From assembly GCA_034436755.1 (NCBI GenBank), contig DAOTVB010000260.1, positions 1-64,000 on the forward strand: 64,000 nucleotides of DNA, in the 5' to 3' direction. This document shows positions 34,713-44,218 of the stretch, one piece after another (position 1 is the first letter of the stretch; each line of letters begins with the position of its first letter). Below the pieces are notes generated by a model. The model searched no databases and was not told where the DNA came from. It saw nothing but the letters and a program-made list of their open reading frames with translations. The stretch is from CAKZQX01 sp034436755. Its GTDB lineage: Bacteria > Chloroflexota > Chloroflexia > Chloroflexales > Chloroflexaceae. The translations under genes and the position numbers were made by a program.

Positions 34713-35099
34713 CTACACCTGCTTCGAGTGATAGCGCAGGGATTCTTCCACCCGACTCTGGACCTCTTCAAAGTCGAAGGGCTTAATAATCACATGATCA
34801 AAGCCGGCGCGAATAATATCAGGGGGAAGATAGTTCCGAGCGTGGGCCGTAATTGCCAGGATCGGCGTATGGGCAAACTGCGGGTCAGCCCGCAACTCCT
34901 TGACGGCCTCAATGCCGGTTTTGCGCGGCATCTGGATATCCATCAGGATCAGATCGGGCCGGCGACGCTGGGCGACCTCGATTGCTTCCTGGCCGTTCCG
35001 CGCATCATAGACGGTAAAGCCTTGCCGCTCAAAAAAGAGGCGTAGCAGAAATTGTACATCCTGCTCATCATCAACCACGAGGATACGATGGCGTTTCAT
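34713..35099 (-). CDS. Single-domain response regulator
   Basis: A 128-residue receiver domain with no output domain. The acidic pair is D10-D11, the phosphorylation site D54 (ILMDIQMP) and the conserved Lys 106 (IIKPFD). Such CheY/DivK-like proteins act by protein contacts. The ATG at 35099 follows GGGAGGT by about 8 bases. A hybrid-sensor kinase lies divergently 0.95 kb away and a second receiver at 38622, so the three may form one phosphorelay. Confidence 0.9.
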   Translation of the reverse strand: MKRHRILVVDDEQDVQFLLRLFFERQGFTVYDARNGQEAIEVAQRRRPDLILMDIQMPRKTGIEAVKELRADPQFAHTPILAITAHARNYLPPDIIRAGFDHVIIKPFDFEEVQSRVEESLRYHSKQV

Positions 35100-35165
35100 A
35101 ACATTGACCTCCCGGTAAGCCTGGTAGCGCACTGCGGTGAGGAGATCCGCATTTGTTATAGTGAC

Positions 35166-35174
35166 AGTATAGCA
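35166..35174 (-). promoter_or_regulatory. Extended -10 promoter of the response regulator
   Basis: On the minus strand TGCTATACT lies about 67 bases upstream of the ATG. The -35 region is weak. Confidence 0.4.
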
Positions 35175-35358
35175 TGATGTTGCAACACCTGCATTACCAG
35201 ATTTCGAGCATTATCCTACGAACATGATCGCGGCCGGCGTGCTCACACACTGCGATCTATGCTAGACTAAAACATTCGATCATGGCAATCCTACAAGATT
35301 ACAAAACATTCTCAATTTGGGCCCACGCACATGCACGCGTGCCCGGCCTGGTGTTCTG

Positions 35359-35577
35359 TTACAGAAGTTACGCGGTGGGCGTTTGGACCACGAACGCCGC
35401 GACATGAACGAACACCGCGAAACGACCCGTGCTGACATGGATCAGGTGATCCCCCATGTGGCGGAGAATAGCGCCGCCGGCAGGGTGGCAGAAAAAACGT
35501 CCCATGCTGCCGCAGGCGAAGCGGGCTTCCATCGGGTGAAACGTCCGGTTTGCATGGTAACCGCGTAACTCCTGTTA
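35359..35577 (+). repeat. R1 palindromic repeat, copy C (no core hairpin)
   Basis: A 219 bp element from ttacagaagttacgcggt to accgcgtaactcctgtta, the latter being the exact reverse complement of the left end of copies A and B. The left arm is the long form shared with copy B. The core hairpin is missing. Confidence 0.8.
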
Positions 35578-35579
35578 TG

Positions 35580-35800
35580 TTACACGAGTTACGCGGTCGG
35601 TTCGAAACCAGGCGTCGGCCTAGACAACCGGCCCGATTCGCCTCCGGCAGGGCGGAAGATTCTATTCTTTTTCATAAAAATTTTGCACTCTGTGCAAAAT
35701 TTTTATGAAAAAGATAAAAAGCGTACCATGCTGCCGCAGGCGGTCTGTGTTTCATCTGGTGAAACGCCCAGTTTAATCGAGCACTGCGTAAGTCCTGTTA
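35580..35800 (+). repeat. R1 palindromic repeat, copy D
   Basis: A 221 bp element in direct tandem with copy C. The core hairpin is a perfect 23 bp stem (35666-35688 with 35692-35714) with its own sequence. gttatgttac occurs at both edges (35574-35583 and 35797-35806) and may be a target-site duplication or a tandem-duplication scar. Confidence 0.83.
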
Positions 35801-35826
35801 TGTTACGTTCATCTTCCGTGGGATGC

Positions 35827-35865
35827 AGGCCGCTCCCCGTAGGAGCGGCCTATCGCTCCCGATAG
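35827..35865. other. Two adjacent perfect hairpins
   Basis: aggccgctcc pairs with ggagcggcct (35827-35836 with 35842-35851). It overlaps a second stem, ctatcg with cgatag (35850-35865). No T-run follows. It could be a transcript end or a structured RNA remnant next to R1 copy D. Confidence 0.4.
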
Positions 35866-36049
35866 GGCGGAACGAATGATCAGTAATGCGCGCTCCAGCA
35901 GCGGAAGGCTGGTCAAGAACCGGTTATCATAAAGGTACAGTGGTCGCCACGCAGCATTTGTCACCGGCATGCGGGCATAAATGCCCTACCTATGTACCTT
36001 CTGACTGGTATAATGAAGTAGAAGCAATGACGCATAGCGAGAGTAGTTC

Positions 36050-38473
36050 ATGCAGGATTCTCCGTACGTTTTACCTACGGTCGGCGCGGCGGTTATGTCG
36101 ATCGGCGTTGTTATCTTTGCGTGGCTGCGTCGTCCCGCGCCGGGAGCCCGGGCACTGGCGTTGCTGGGTGTGGCCGTAGCCTGGTGGTCAACTACGTATG
36201 CCCTGGAACTGGCCCACGCCGATCTGGAGGCGATCACGTTCTGGGTGCGAATGGAATATTTTGGCATTGTGATCGCGCCAGTCGCCTGGCTGGCCTTCGC
36301 CATGGAGTACACCGGGCGCAATCAGTGGCTGACCCGCCCCGTGAAAGCACTGCTTGCCGGCGTGCCACTGATAACGCTGCTGCTGGTCTGGACAAATGAT
36401 GCGCATGGCCTGATCTGGTCGGACATGGGGCTGAAAGACATGGGGGCATTTGTTATGTATCGATCAACCTATGGTCCATGGTTCTGGGTGCATACGGCCT
36501 ATTCCTACCTTGGGATTGTTCTTGGCTCGTTTATTTTGCTGCGTGCCCTGCTTAACTCACCCGATCTCTACCGGCAGCAGGCCAACCTGCTGCTGTTCAG
36601 TGTCTTGACACCGCTGGCAGGCAATATTATGTATGTGTTTCGCCTGAGCCCATGGGACTATCTCGATATCACGCCGTTTGCGTTTGTGCTCTCAACCATG
36701 GGCCTCTCGCTGGGCTTCTTTCAGTTTCGTCTGCTGGATATCGTTCCTATCGCCCGCGACCTGATTATCGAGAATATGGCCGAGGGGGTACTGGTTGTTG
36801 ACGAGCAGGACCGGGTGGTGGATTTTAACCCGGTTGCCGCGTACTGGCTCACGCGTCCGCCGCGCGAGGCCGTCGGATTATCGGTATTCGAGGTGCTGAA
36901 TGTCCGGCCCGAAATTATGGAGCGTTACCGGGATGTTACCGAGATTGCGGAAGAGTTCAGTGTGATCGAGGAGGATGACGGCCTGCTCCACTACTATGAC
37001 CTGCGCATCTCGCCTCTCAATGACCGGGAGGGTCGCTATCGGGGACGGCTGGTTGTCTGGCATGACATTACCGAGCGGAAGAAGGCCGAAGAAGCGCTGC
37101 GCCACCAGAATGAGGAACTGAATGCGCTGCATGAAACCACCCTGGCACTGCTGAATCGCTTCGACCTGGACAGTGTGCTGGAAACCATTGTAAATCGTGC
37201 CGGAGCACTCGTCGGCACATCGCATGGCTATCTGGCCGTGGTTGATCCGACCCGGCAGGAAATTGTGATCCGGGTGAGAACGGGGGCCTTTGCCGGCTAC
37301 CCGGAGTGGCGCATGCAGCGCGGCGAAGGGTTGTGCGGCAAGGTGTGGGCCACCGCTGAGCCGTTAACCATTGCGGACTATGCCACCTGGCCGGAGCGCT
37401 ACGTACGCGAGATCGATCTCCACGCAATGACCAGTATCCCGCTGCGTTCGGGCGCGGAGGTTGTGGGGGTGTTTGGTCTGGCCTATGCCGACCCGGAACG
37501 CACCTTTAGCCCGGATGAGGTCGTGCTCCTGGGACGCTTTGGGCAGTTGGCCGCTCTCGCGCTGGAAAACGCGCGCCTCTACAGTGAGGCCCAGCAGGAA
37601 CTGACCGAGCGCAAGCGCACCGAGGTCGCGTTGTACCGCGCCAAGGAAGAGGCCGAGGCCGCCAACCGCGCCAAAAGTACCTTCCTGGCAAATATGAGCC
37701 ATGAACTCCGCACCCCGCTGACGATCATCCTGGGCTATAGCCAGTTGATGCAGGTACAGGCGCGCGACATGGGCCATGCGGAGTTTGTCTCCGAACTACA
37801 ATCCATTGCCGCTGCGGGCGATCATCTGCTGGCGCTGATCAGCAATATCCTCGATCTCTCGAAGATCGAAGCCGGCAAGATGGAACTCGCACTGATGCCG
37901 TTTGACCTGGGCGCGCTGATCGATGAACTGGTTGCGGCGATCCAGCCGCTGATTGAGAAAGAGTCGAATGAACTAATTGTGGTACGCCCCGATGATCCCG
38001 GCAGTATGCATGCCGATCAGACCAAAGTTCGGCAGATCCTCTTCAATCTGTTGAGTAATGCGGCGAAGTTCACGGACAATGGCACGATTACGTTGACCGT
38101 TACCCGCATATGCCACGCAGCAGATGAGTGGTTGCAGTTTGAGATCCGGGATACAGGTATCGGCATGTCGGACGAGCAGATATCTTATCTGTTCCAGGAG
38201 TTCTCGCAAGTTACCAGTTCGGTGAGCCGCAAGCCGGCGGGTACTGGCCTGGGGTTGGCGATCAGCCGTCATTTCTGCCGGATGATGGGCGGCGATATTA
38301 CGGTGACAAGCAAAGTGGGCCAGGGTTCGACCTTCACGGTTATGCTACCGGCGACCGTTACCGAGCGACCGACGGACGCGGCAAAAGCGGCTGATACGAC
38401 ACCGGGCACACCGGCGATATTCGGGCCTGCTGAAACTGAAAACGCACAGGAACACAGCACAGAAGAAAGATAA
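36050..38473 (+). CDS. Histidine kinase with 7TM, PAS and GAF domains
   Basis: An 807-residue membrane sensor kinase. Residues 1-230 are a seven-helix N-terminal sensor of the HisK_N_7TM type (WWSTTYALELA, WVRMEYFGIVIAPVAWL, WLAFAMEYTG). A PAS domain follows (about 233-345, ending WHDITERKKAEEAL), then a GAF domain (about 362-515), a HisKA domain with H551 in FLANMSHELRTPL, and a HATPase domain (N box QILFNLLSNAAKF, DTGIGMSD, GTGLGLAISRH). The last 50 residues are low complexity. It probably phosphorylates one or both single-domain receivers that flank it. Its input ligand is unknown. Confidence 0.93.
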   Translation: MQDSPYVLPTVGAAVMSIGVVIFAWLRRPAPGARALALLGVAVAWWSTTYALELAHADLEAITFWVRMEYFGIVIAPVAWLAFAMEYTGRNQWLTRPVKALLAGVPLITLLLVWTNDAHGLIWSDMGLKDMGAFVMYRSTYGPWFWVHTAYSYLGIVLGSFILLRALLNSPDLYRQQANLLLFSVLTPLAGNIMYVFRLSPWDYLDITPFAFVLSTMGLSLGFFQFRLLDIVPIARDLIIENMAEGVLVVDEQDRVVDFNPVAAYWLTRPPREAVGLSVFEVLNVRPEIMERYRDVTEIAEEFSVIEEDDGLLHYYDLRISPLNDREGRYRGRLVVWHDITERKKAEEALRHQNEELNALHETTLALLNRFDLDSVLETIVNRAGALVGTSHGYLAVVDPTRQEIVIRVRTGAFAGYPEWRMQRGEGLCGKVWATAEPLTIADYATWPERYVREIDLHAMTSIPLRSGAEVVGVFGLAYADPERTFSPDEVVLLGRFGQLAALALENARLYSEAQQELTERKRTEVALYRAKEEAEAANRAKSTFLANMSHELRTPLTIILGYSQLMQVQARDMGHAEFVSELQSIAAAGDHLLALISNILDLSKIEAGKMELALMPFDLGALIDELVAAIQPLIEKESNELIVVRPDDPGSMHADQTKVRQILFNLLSNAAKFTDNGTITLTVTRICHAADEWLQFEIRDTGIGMSDEQISYLFQEFSQVTSSVSRKPAGTGLGLAISRHFCRMMGGDITVTSKVGQGSTFTVMLPATVTERPTDAAKAADTTPGTPAIFGPAETENAQEHSTEER

Positions 38474-38510
38474 TTAGCAGTGGACAGTCCCGGCAGTGTA
38501 GACATGTGAT

Positions 38511-38606
38511 TAATATGAGTTACGCGATCATGGGTTTGAAAGCAGATATCGCCTGCGGCAGCATGGTCAAATATTCGGTTTGAATATCCACCGCGTAACG
38601 TGTGTA
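38511..38606 (+). repeat. R1 palindromic repeat, copy E (short)
   Basis: A 96 bp deleted form with left end taatatgagttacgcgat and right end accgcgtaacgtgtgta. It keeps the cgcctgcggcagcatgg inner arm but no core hairpin. The ribosome site of the next gene starts right at its right end. Confidence 0.62.
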
Positions 38607-38621
38607 ATGAAGGAGAGACAC

Positions 38622-39011
38622 ATGGCAACGATCCTGGTCGTCGAAGACGAACGCATGATCCGCGATATGCTTTTGCGCTTTCTCGAAATGAATGGGTACC
38701 AGGCGATCACTGCCGCCAACGGCGTGCAGGCGTTGGAGCAGACCCGGTCAAACCAGCCCGACCTGATCCTGATGGATATGCGCCTGCCGGTTATGGATGG
38801 CTGGGAAGCTACCCGACAGTTAAAAGCAGATCCGACAACCCGGGCGATCCCGATTATCGCCCTGACGGCCTACGCTATGACCGATGACCGGGAACATGCC
38901 CTGTCCGTGGGATGCGACGATTATGAGACCAAGCCGATCCAGTTTCCCAAACTGTTAGTCAAGATTAAGACGTTCCTGGGGCAGGCGAACACGGCAGGCA
39001 CGGCGTCCTGA
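38622..39011 (+). CDS. Single-domain response regulator
   Basis: A 129-residue DivK-like receiver. Acidic residues are at 8-10 (VVEDE), the phospho-Asp is D52 (LILMDMRLP), and the conserved Lys lies in ETKPIQF near 105. The ATG follows GAAGGAGAG. It is 148 bp after the histidine kinase, with R1 copy E between them, so co-transcription is likely but interrupted by the element. Confidence 0.91.
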   Translation: MATILVVEDERMIRDMLLRFLEMNGYQAITAANGVQALEQTRSNQPDLILMDMRLPVMDGWEATRQLKADPTTRAIPIIALTAYAMTDDREHALSVGCDDYETKPIQFPKLLVKIKTFLGQANTAGTAS

Positions 39012-39242
39012 CTTGCCCTTATCATCCCTCCATGGTATATTTTTGGATAAGATAGTGGGCAAAGTAAAAATCTCAAGAATCTCCCCTGGGCGTTGCACAA
39101 CGCACCAGACCGATGTGTGCATCCCGGCATACCGTACGATAACGCATCACAACCCGACTCGCGCATAGCAGACTGTAGCAATAGTCGGGGCAATACCGGA
39201 TCATAGTCATGGTCCGCCCCGACCGGGGGAAGCGTGATCTCA
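39012..39242. other. Spacer without recognised features
   Basis: About 230 bases between the response regulator and the mutA promoter. No gene, repeat or strong hairpin was seen. Confidence 0.4.
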
Positions 39243-39251
39243 TGCTATAAT
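39243..39251 (+). promoter_or_regulatory. Extended -10 promoter of mutAB
   Basis: TGCTATAAT, about 95 bases upstream of mutA. No clear -35 box. Confidence 0.5.
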
Positions 39252-39345
39252 CGGAATCTATAACTCTCAGGGATAAGATTGAGATCGTACCACGATAGGA
39301 ATCGTCAGAGTTGACCCATCCGTATGTGCCACCAGGAGGATGTGT

Positions 39346-41496
39346 ATGTCAGGTGAGACCAACGGGAAAGCAGGCCAGGAAACAGCGCTGTTTAGTGAAT
39401 TTCCACCAACATCGTACGAGGAGTGGCGCCAAGCCGCCGAGAAGATTCTCAAGGGTGCGCCCTTTGAGAAGAGGTTAGTGACCAGAACCTACGAGGGCAT
39501 TACCCTTCAGCCGATGTACCGGCAGGAGGATGTCGCCGATCTGCCGCATACCAACTCGCTGCCGGGCTTCCCCCCCTATGTGCGCTTTGTGGAAGCCTCC
39601 GGCTATGTTGATAAGACCTGGGAAGTTGCCCAGGAACTGCCCTACGGCACCCCGGAAGAGTTTAACGAGATTGCACGCTTCTGCCTGAAGAATGGGCAGA
39701 CGGCGCTTAATCTTGTGCTGGATCAGGCCACGCTCACGGGCGTTGATGCCGATAAAGCTACATCGGGCGAGGTCGGGGTCCATGGTACGTCGATCTCAAC
39801 GGTGAAAGATCTGGCAACGGCACTGGACGGAATCGACCTGGAGCAGACGCCGCTGCTCATCCAGGCCGGTTCGGTGGCGTTTCCGCTGGCCGCACTGTTG
39901 ATCGCCGCGCTCAAGCAGCAGGGCACCGCGCCGGAGAAGTTGAACGGCTGTATCGGGATGGACCCGCTGGGCGCGCTGGCCCACACCGGCACGCTACCGC
40001 GCTCGCTCGCGGGTACCTACGATACGATGGCCCCGCTGACGGCCTGGGCCAAATCGCATGCGCCCGGCCTCAAGACGATTCTGGTTCAGGGGCAACCCTA
40101 CCACGACAGCGGTGCGAGTGCCGTTCAGGAACTGGCCTTCGCCATTGCTACCGGCGTCGAGTATCTGCGCGAGATGCAGGCACGCGGGTTGAGCGTAGAG
40201 GACGTTGCGCCCCGAATGCTCTTCACCTTCTCGCTTGGCTCCAACTTCTTTATGGAGGTCGCCAAACTGCGCGCCGCCCGGTTGCTCTGGGCCAATGTGA
40301 TCAAGGCGTTTGGCGGTAGTGCCGAGGCGCAGAAGCTATTTATGCATGTGCGCACCTCGGCCTGGAATAAGTCGGTGTATGACCCGTATGTCAACATGCT
40401 GCGCACCACGACCGAGGCATTTGCCGGGGTGGTGGGCGGCTGCAACAGCATGCATGTCTCCTCTTTTGACGAAACTCTGCGCGTGCCCGACGATTTCTCG
40501 CGTCGAATTGCCCGCAACACCCATATCATTCTGGAGCAGGAGAGTAAACTGTCCAAGCTGATTGACCCGGCGGGCGGCTCCTGGTACGTTGAGAAGCTGA
40601 CCGACGAGGTAGCGCGCGAAAGCTGGAAGCTGTTCCAGACGGTCGAGCGGCAGGGCGGCATGTTTAAGGCGCTTCAGGCAGGCATGCCCCAGGATCAGGT
40701 CGAGCAGGTTGCGCAGCAGCGCGCCAAAAACATCGCCACCCGCAAGGATGTCTTCGTCGGCACGAATATGTACGCCAATCTGAAGGAGAAGCCGCTGGCC
40801 GGACAGGTCGCCGACACCGGCGCAATCCAGCAGGGGCGCGCCGGCACGGTTACGCAGTATCGCTCCACGGCAGATCAGGCGCAGCGCCAGGCGGCCCTGG
40901 AGAAGCTCTCTTCCGACAGTGGCCTTACCCTTGATGCGGCTATCAGTGCGGCCCAGGCCGGGGCCACACTGGGCGAGTTGACCCAGGCGCTACGCACCGG
41001 CAGCAGTCCCGCGCCAACCATCAAGGCCATGCGCATCCATCGCGGCCCGGAGATCTTCGAGAAACTGCGGGCGGCCTCCGAAGAATATGCGAAAAAGACC
41101 GGTTCTGCGCCGCAGGTCTTCCTGGCGAATATCGGGCCAATTCCGCAGCACAAGCCACGCGCCGATTTCTCGACCGGCTTTTTTGAGGTGGGCGGCTTCA
41201 ATGTGCTGACCAACACTGGCTTCTCCACCGCCGAGGAAGCAGCCCAGGCCGCGCTTGCGTCCGGCGCGCCCGTCGTGGTCATCTGTTCTACCGATGACAC
41301 CTACCCTGATGTTGTGCCGCCATTAACAAAGCAGATCAAGTCCGGCAAACCCGATACAACGGTCATTCTGGCCGGGTATCCCGCCGATCAGGTGGAAGCC
41401 CACAAGCAGGCGGGCGTTGATGAGTTTATTCACCTGCGGGCCAACTGCCACGATATCCTGCTGAATCTCCAGAAGAAGATAGGAGTCGTATCATGA
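39346..41496 (+). CDS. mutA: Methylmalonyl-CoA mutase small subunit
   Basis: The 716-residue beta chain of the heterodimeric mutase that interconverts methylmalonyl-CoA and succinyl-CoA. Matching stretches are YEEWRQAAEKILKGAPFEK, LQPMYRQEDV, a TIM-barrel core including SFSLGSNFFMEVAKLRAARLLW, and a Rossmann-like C-terminal domain that lacks the DxHxxG cobalamin motif, as expected for the non-catalytic chain. I start at the ATG at 39346 because the AGGAGG directly touches an earlier ATG at 39340 and only the later one has proper spacing. It is coupled to mutB by an ATGA overlap. Confidence 0.94.
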   Translation: MSGETNGKAGQETALFSEFPPTSYEEWRQAAEKILKGAPFEKRLVTRTYEGITLQPMYRQEDVADLPHTNSLPGFPPYVRFVEASGYVDKTWEVAQELPYGTPEEFNEIARFCLKNGQTALNLVLDQATLTGVDADKATSGEVGVHGTSISTVKDLATALDGIDLEQTPLLIQAGSVAFPLAALLIAALKQQGTAPEKLNGCIGMDPLGALAHTGTLPRSLAGTYDTMAPLTAWAKSHAPGLKTILVQGQPYHDSGASAVQELAFAIATGVEYLREMQARGLSVEDVAPRMLFTFSLGSNFFMEVAKLRAARLLWANVIKAFGGSAEAQKLFMHVRTSAWNKSVYDPYVNMLRTTTEAFAGVVGGCNSMHVSSFDETLRVPDDFSRRIARNTHIILEQESKLSKLIDPAGGSWYVEKLTDEVARESWKLFQTVERQGGMFKALQAGMPQDQVEQVAQQRAKNIATRKDVFVGTNMYANLKEKPLAGQVADTGAIQQGRAGTVTQYRSTADQAQRQAALEKLSSDSGLTLDAAISAAQAGATLGELTQALRTGSSPAPTIKAMRIHRGPEIFEKLRAASEEYAKKTGSAPQVFLANIGPIPQHKPRADFSTGFFEVGGFNVLTNTGFSTAEEAAQAALASGAPVVVICSTDDTYPDVVPPLTKQIKSGKPDTTVILAGYPADQVEAHKQAGVDEFIHLRANCHDILLNLQKKIGVVS

Positions 41497-43676
41497 GTAA
41501 GACCCCTGATTTTACCAGCATAGACTATTCCACCGATTTTCCTGCGCCGACGTTTGAGGAGTGGCGCAAGCAGATCGAGAAGGAGACCGGCAAATCGCTG
41601 GAGGAGTTTGTCTGGCATACGATGGAGCAGATTGATGTCCAGCCGCTCTACACGAAGGAAGACACCAAAGACCTGGAGCATCTGGGCTATGCCGCGGGTG
41701 TGCCGCCCTACCTGCGCGGTCCCTACCCGGCGATGTATGTCACGCAGCCCTGGACGGTGCGCCAGTACGCCGGCTTCTCCACCGCTGAGGAGAGTAACGC
41801 CTTCTACCGGCGCAACCTGGCCGCCGGGCAGAAGGGGCTTTCGGTGGCATTTGACCTGGCAACCCACCGGGGCTACGACTCGGACCATCAGCGCGTCGTG
41901 GGTGACGTGGGGAAGGCCGGGGTTGCCATCGACTCGATCCTGGACATGAAGCTGCTCTTTGACGGCATTCCGCTGGATAAGATGTCGGTCTCGATGACCA
42001 TGAATGGCGCGGTGCTGCCGGTGATGGCCTTCTACATTGTGGCGGGCGAAGAGCAGGGCGTCAAGCATGATCAACTGACCGGCACCATCCAGAACGACAT
42101 TCTCAAAGAGTATATGGTGCGCAACACCTACATCTACCCGCCCGAACCGTCGATCCGGATCATTGGCGATATCTTCTCCTACACCGCGCAGAATATGCCG
42201 CGCTTTAACAGCATCAGCATCTCCGGTTACCATATGCAGGAGGCGGGCGCAACGGCGGACCTGGAACTGGGCTACACCCTGGCCGACGGACTGGAGTATG
42301 TGCGTACCGGCATCAACGCCGGGATGGGTGTAGATCAGTTTGCGCCGCGTATCTCCTTTTTCTGGGCCATCGGCATGAACTACTTCATGGAAGTAGCGAA
42401 GATGCGTGCCGGTCGTCTGCTCTGGGCCAAGATCATCAAGGAGTTTGGCCCCAAAAACGACAAGTCCATGGCGCTGCGTACGCACTCGCAGACCTCCGGC
42501 TGGAGTCTGCAAGAGCAAGATCCCTACAACAACGTTGCCCGCACCTGCATTGAGGCGATGGCCGCGGCCCTGGGTCACACGCAGTCGCTGCACACCAACG
42601 CGCTGGACGAGGCGATTGCACTGCCGACCGACTTCTCGGCCCGCATTGCCCGCAACACACAGCTCTACCTGCAGGACGAGACCGGCATTCGCAATGTGGT
42701 TGACCCCTGGGGCGGCTCCTACTATGTCGAGGTGCTGACCAAAGAACTGGTTCGCCGCGCCTGGGAGAATATCCAGGAGGTTGAGTCGCTCGGTGGTATG
42801 GCCAAGGCCATCGAGACCGGCCTGCCCAAGATGCGCATCGAGGAGGCCGCCGCTCGCCGCCAGGCCCAGATCGACTCCGGCAAGGAGACGCTGGTCGGTG
42901 TGAACAAGTATCGCCTGACGAAGGAAGAGCCGATCGAGATCCTGGAGGTGGACAACACCGCCGTGCGCGAGTCGCAGATTACCCGACTGGAGCGACTGCG
43001 TAGCGAGCGGGACGAGACCCGGGTGCAGTCGGCGCTAAATGCGATCACCAAGACAGCCGAGACCGGTGAGGGCAACCTGCTGGAGCGGGCGGTCGAGGCG
43101 GCGCGGGCCCGCGCCAGCCTGGGTGAGATCTCCGACGCGATGGAGAAGGTCTTCGGGCGGCACAAAGCGGTTATCCGCTCAATATCGGGCGTCTACAGCA
43201 GCGAGTTTGGCGAGGAAGAGGAGTTCAACCGGGTACGCCAGATGGCGGACGAGTTTGAGCAGCGCGAAGGCCGCCGCCCGCGTATCCTGGTGGCCAAGAT
43301 GGGCCAGGATGGGCATGATCGGGGAGCCAAGGTCATCGCCACCGCATTCGCCGACATGGGCTTCGACGTGGATATCGGGCCGCTCTTCCAGACACCGGAA
43401 GAGGCCGCGCGCCAGGCGGTTGAAAACGACGTTCATGTCATCGGCATGAGTTCGCTGGCCGCCGGGCATAAGACCCTGCTGCCGCAGGTGGTTGAGGAGT
43501 TGCGCAAGCAGGGCCGCGACGATATCATGGTCGTGATTGGCGGCGTGATCCCGGCGCAAGACTACGAGTTCCTCAAGACCCACGGCGCGGCCGCGATCTT
43601 CGGGCCGGGAACGGTTATCCCGGTTGCCGCGCAGAAGGTGCTCGAGGAGTTGAACGATCGCCTCGCGGTGGCGTAG
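41493..43676 (+). CDS. mutB: Methylmalonyl-CoA mutase large subunit
   Basis: The 727-residue catalytic alpha chain. The N-terminal PLYTKEDTKDLEHLGYAAG and PPYLRGPYPAMYVTQPWTVRQYAGF regions line the substrate channel, GLSVAFDLATHRGYDSDH is the barrel mark, and QTSGWSLQEQDPYNNVART is a typical family stretch. The C-terminal B12 domain has KMGQDGHDRGAKVIA with the axial His near residue 608. Its adenosylcobalamin would come from the pathway at 3-16 kb. The enzyme serves propionyl-CoA/succinyl-CoA exchange and, in phototrophic Chloroflexia, the 3-hydroxypropionate route; which applies here is not shown. Confidence 0.96.
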   Translation: MSKTPDFTSIDYSTDFPAPTFEEWRKQIEKETGKSLEEFVWHTMEQIDVQPLYTKEDTKDLEHLGYAAGVPPYLRGPYPAMYVTQPWTVRQYAGFSTAEESNAFYRRNLAAGQKGLSVAFDLATHRGYDSDHQRVVGDVGKAGVAIDSILDMKLLFDGIPLDKMSVSMTMNGAVLPVMAFYIVAGEEQGVKHDQLTGTIQNDILKEYMVRNTYIYPPEPSIRIIGDIFSYTAQNMPRFNSISISGYHMQEAGATADLELGYTLADGLEYVRTGINAGMGVDQFAPRISFFWAIGMNYFMEVAKMRAGRLLWAKIIKEFGPKNDKSMALRTHSQTSGWSLQEQDPYNNVARTCIEAMAAALGHTQSLHTNALDEAIALPTDFSARIARNTQLYLQDETGIRNVVDPWGGSYYVEVLTKELVRRAWENIQEVESLGGMAKAIETGLPKMRIEEAAARRQAQIDSGKETLVGVNKYRLTKEEPIEILEVDNTAVRESQITRLERLRSERDETRVQSALNAITKTAETGEGNLLERAVEAARARASLGEISDAMEKVFGRHKAVIRSISGVYSSEFGEEEEFNRVRQMADEFEQREGRRPRILVAKMGQDGHDRGAKVIATAFADMGFDVDIGPLFQTPEEAARQAVENDVHVIGMSSLAAGHKTLLPQVVEELRKQGRDDIMVVIGGVIPAQDYEFLKTHGAAAIFGPGTVIPVAAQKVLEELNDRLAVA

Positions 43677-43723
43677 CTGGTGATCGCACACCTGATGCAT
43701 TAACACTAAGCCGATGAAACGCC

Positions 43724-43763
43724 TGGCGGCACAGGACATTCGGGTCAACGTCCTGTGCCGCCA
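43724..43763 (+). terminator. Hairpin after mutB
   Basis: A perfect 14 bp stem (43724-43737 with 43750-43763) about 50 bases after the mutB stop. Only three Ts follow. It separates mutAB from the low-GC nuclease pair. Confidence 0.6.
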
Positions 43764-43780
43764 CCTTTGGAGACGCAGCG

Positions 43781-44218
43781 ATGACGTTTGCCATGGTAGT
43801 TGCCCGGCGTCCCGTTTCGAGTGGTAGCAGCGGGAGGGTAAAGTATCAGGCAGCCCTGGAACAACTTGCACGCTTACATTTTGCGAGTAGAGAACTATCT
43901 GATGGGGATTTGTATATTCGTATCGTCTGGTTTCATAGTATTGAGCGCGTAGGCGATGTTGATAATATCATCAAACCGATCATTGATGCGTTTAAAGGGG
44001 TGGTATACTCGGATGATGAGTCTATCGTAAAATGTTTGTCTCAAAAAGTTTACACGCAAAAGGACTTTAGAATTACTCTAGCGCATCTTCCCAGTGATAT
44101 TTATGAAAAACTGATTGCACTACTGGGCAGGGAGGAAGAGCATATTTTTTATGTAGAAGTAGGGCAACTAACATCACACAGCGTATACTTTGGTCCAATA
44201 GATGAAGGTGAGTTATGA
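43781..44218 (+). CDS. RusA-like Holliday-junction nuclease
   Basis: A 145-residue protein with the RusA core: GDVDNIIKPIIDAFKGVVYSDDESI, in which D59 and D61, K64, D69 and the D78-D79 pair match the acidic and basic residues that RusA resolvases use. The N-terminal ARRPVSSGSSGRVKYQ fits the first strand and loop. It carries a 40-residue C-terminal extension. Codon and base use is much more AT-rich than its neighbours, a sign of transfer. It overlaps the next gene by ATGA, so the pair is one unit. Free-standing RusA genes are usually phage-derived; no other phage gene is near. Confidence 0.78.
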   Translation: MTFAMVVARRPVSSGSSGRVKYQAALEQLARLHFASRELSDGDLYIRIVWFHSIERVGDVDNIIKPIIDAFKGVVYSDDESIVKCLSQKVYTQKDFRITLAHLPSDIYEKLIALLGREEEHIFYVEVGQLTSHSVYFGPIDEGEL

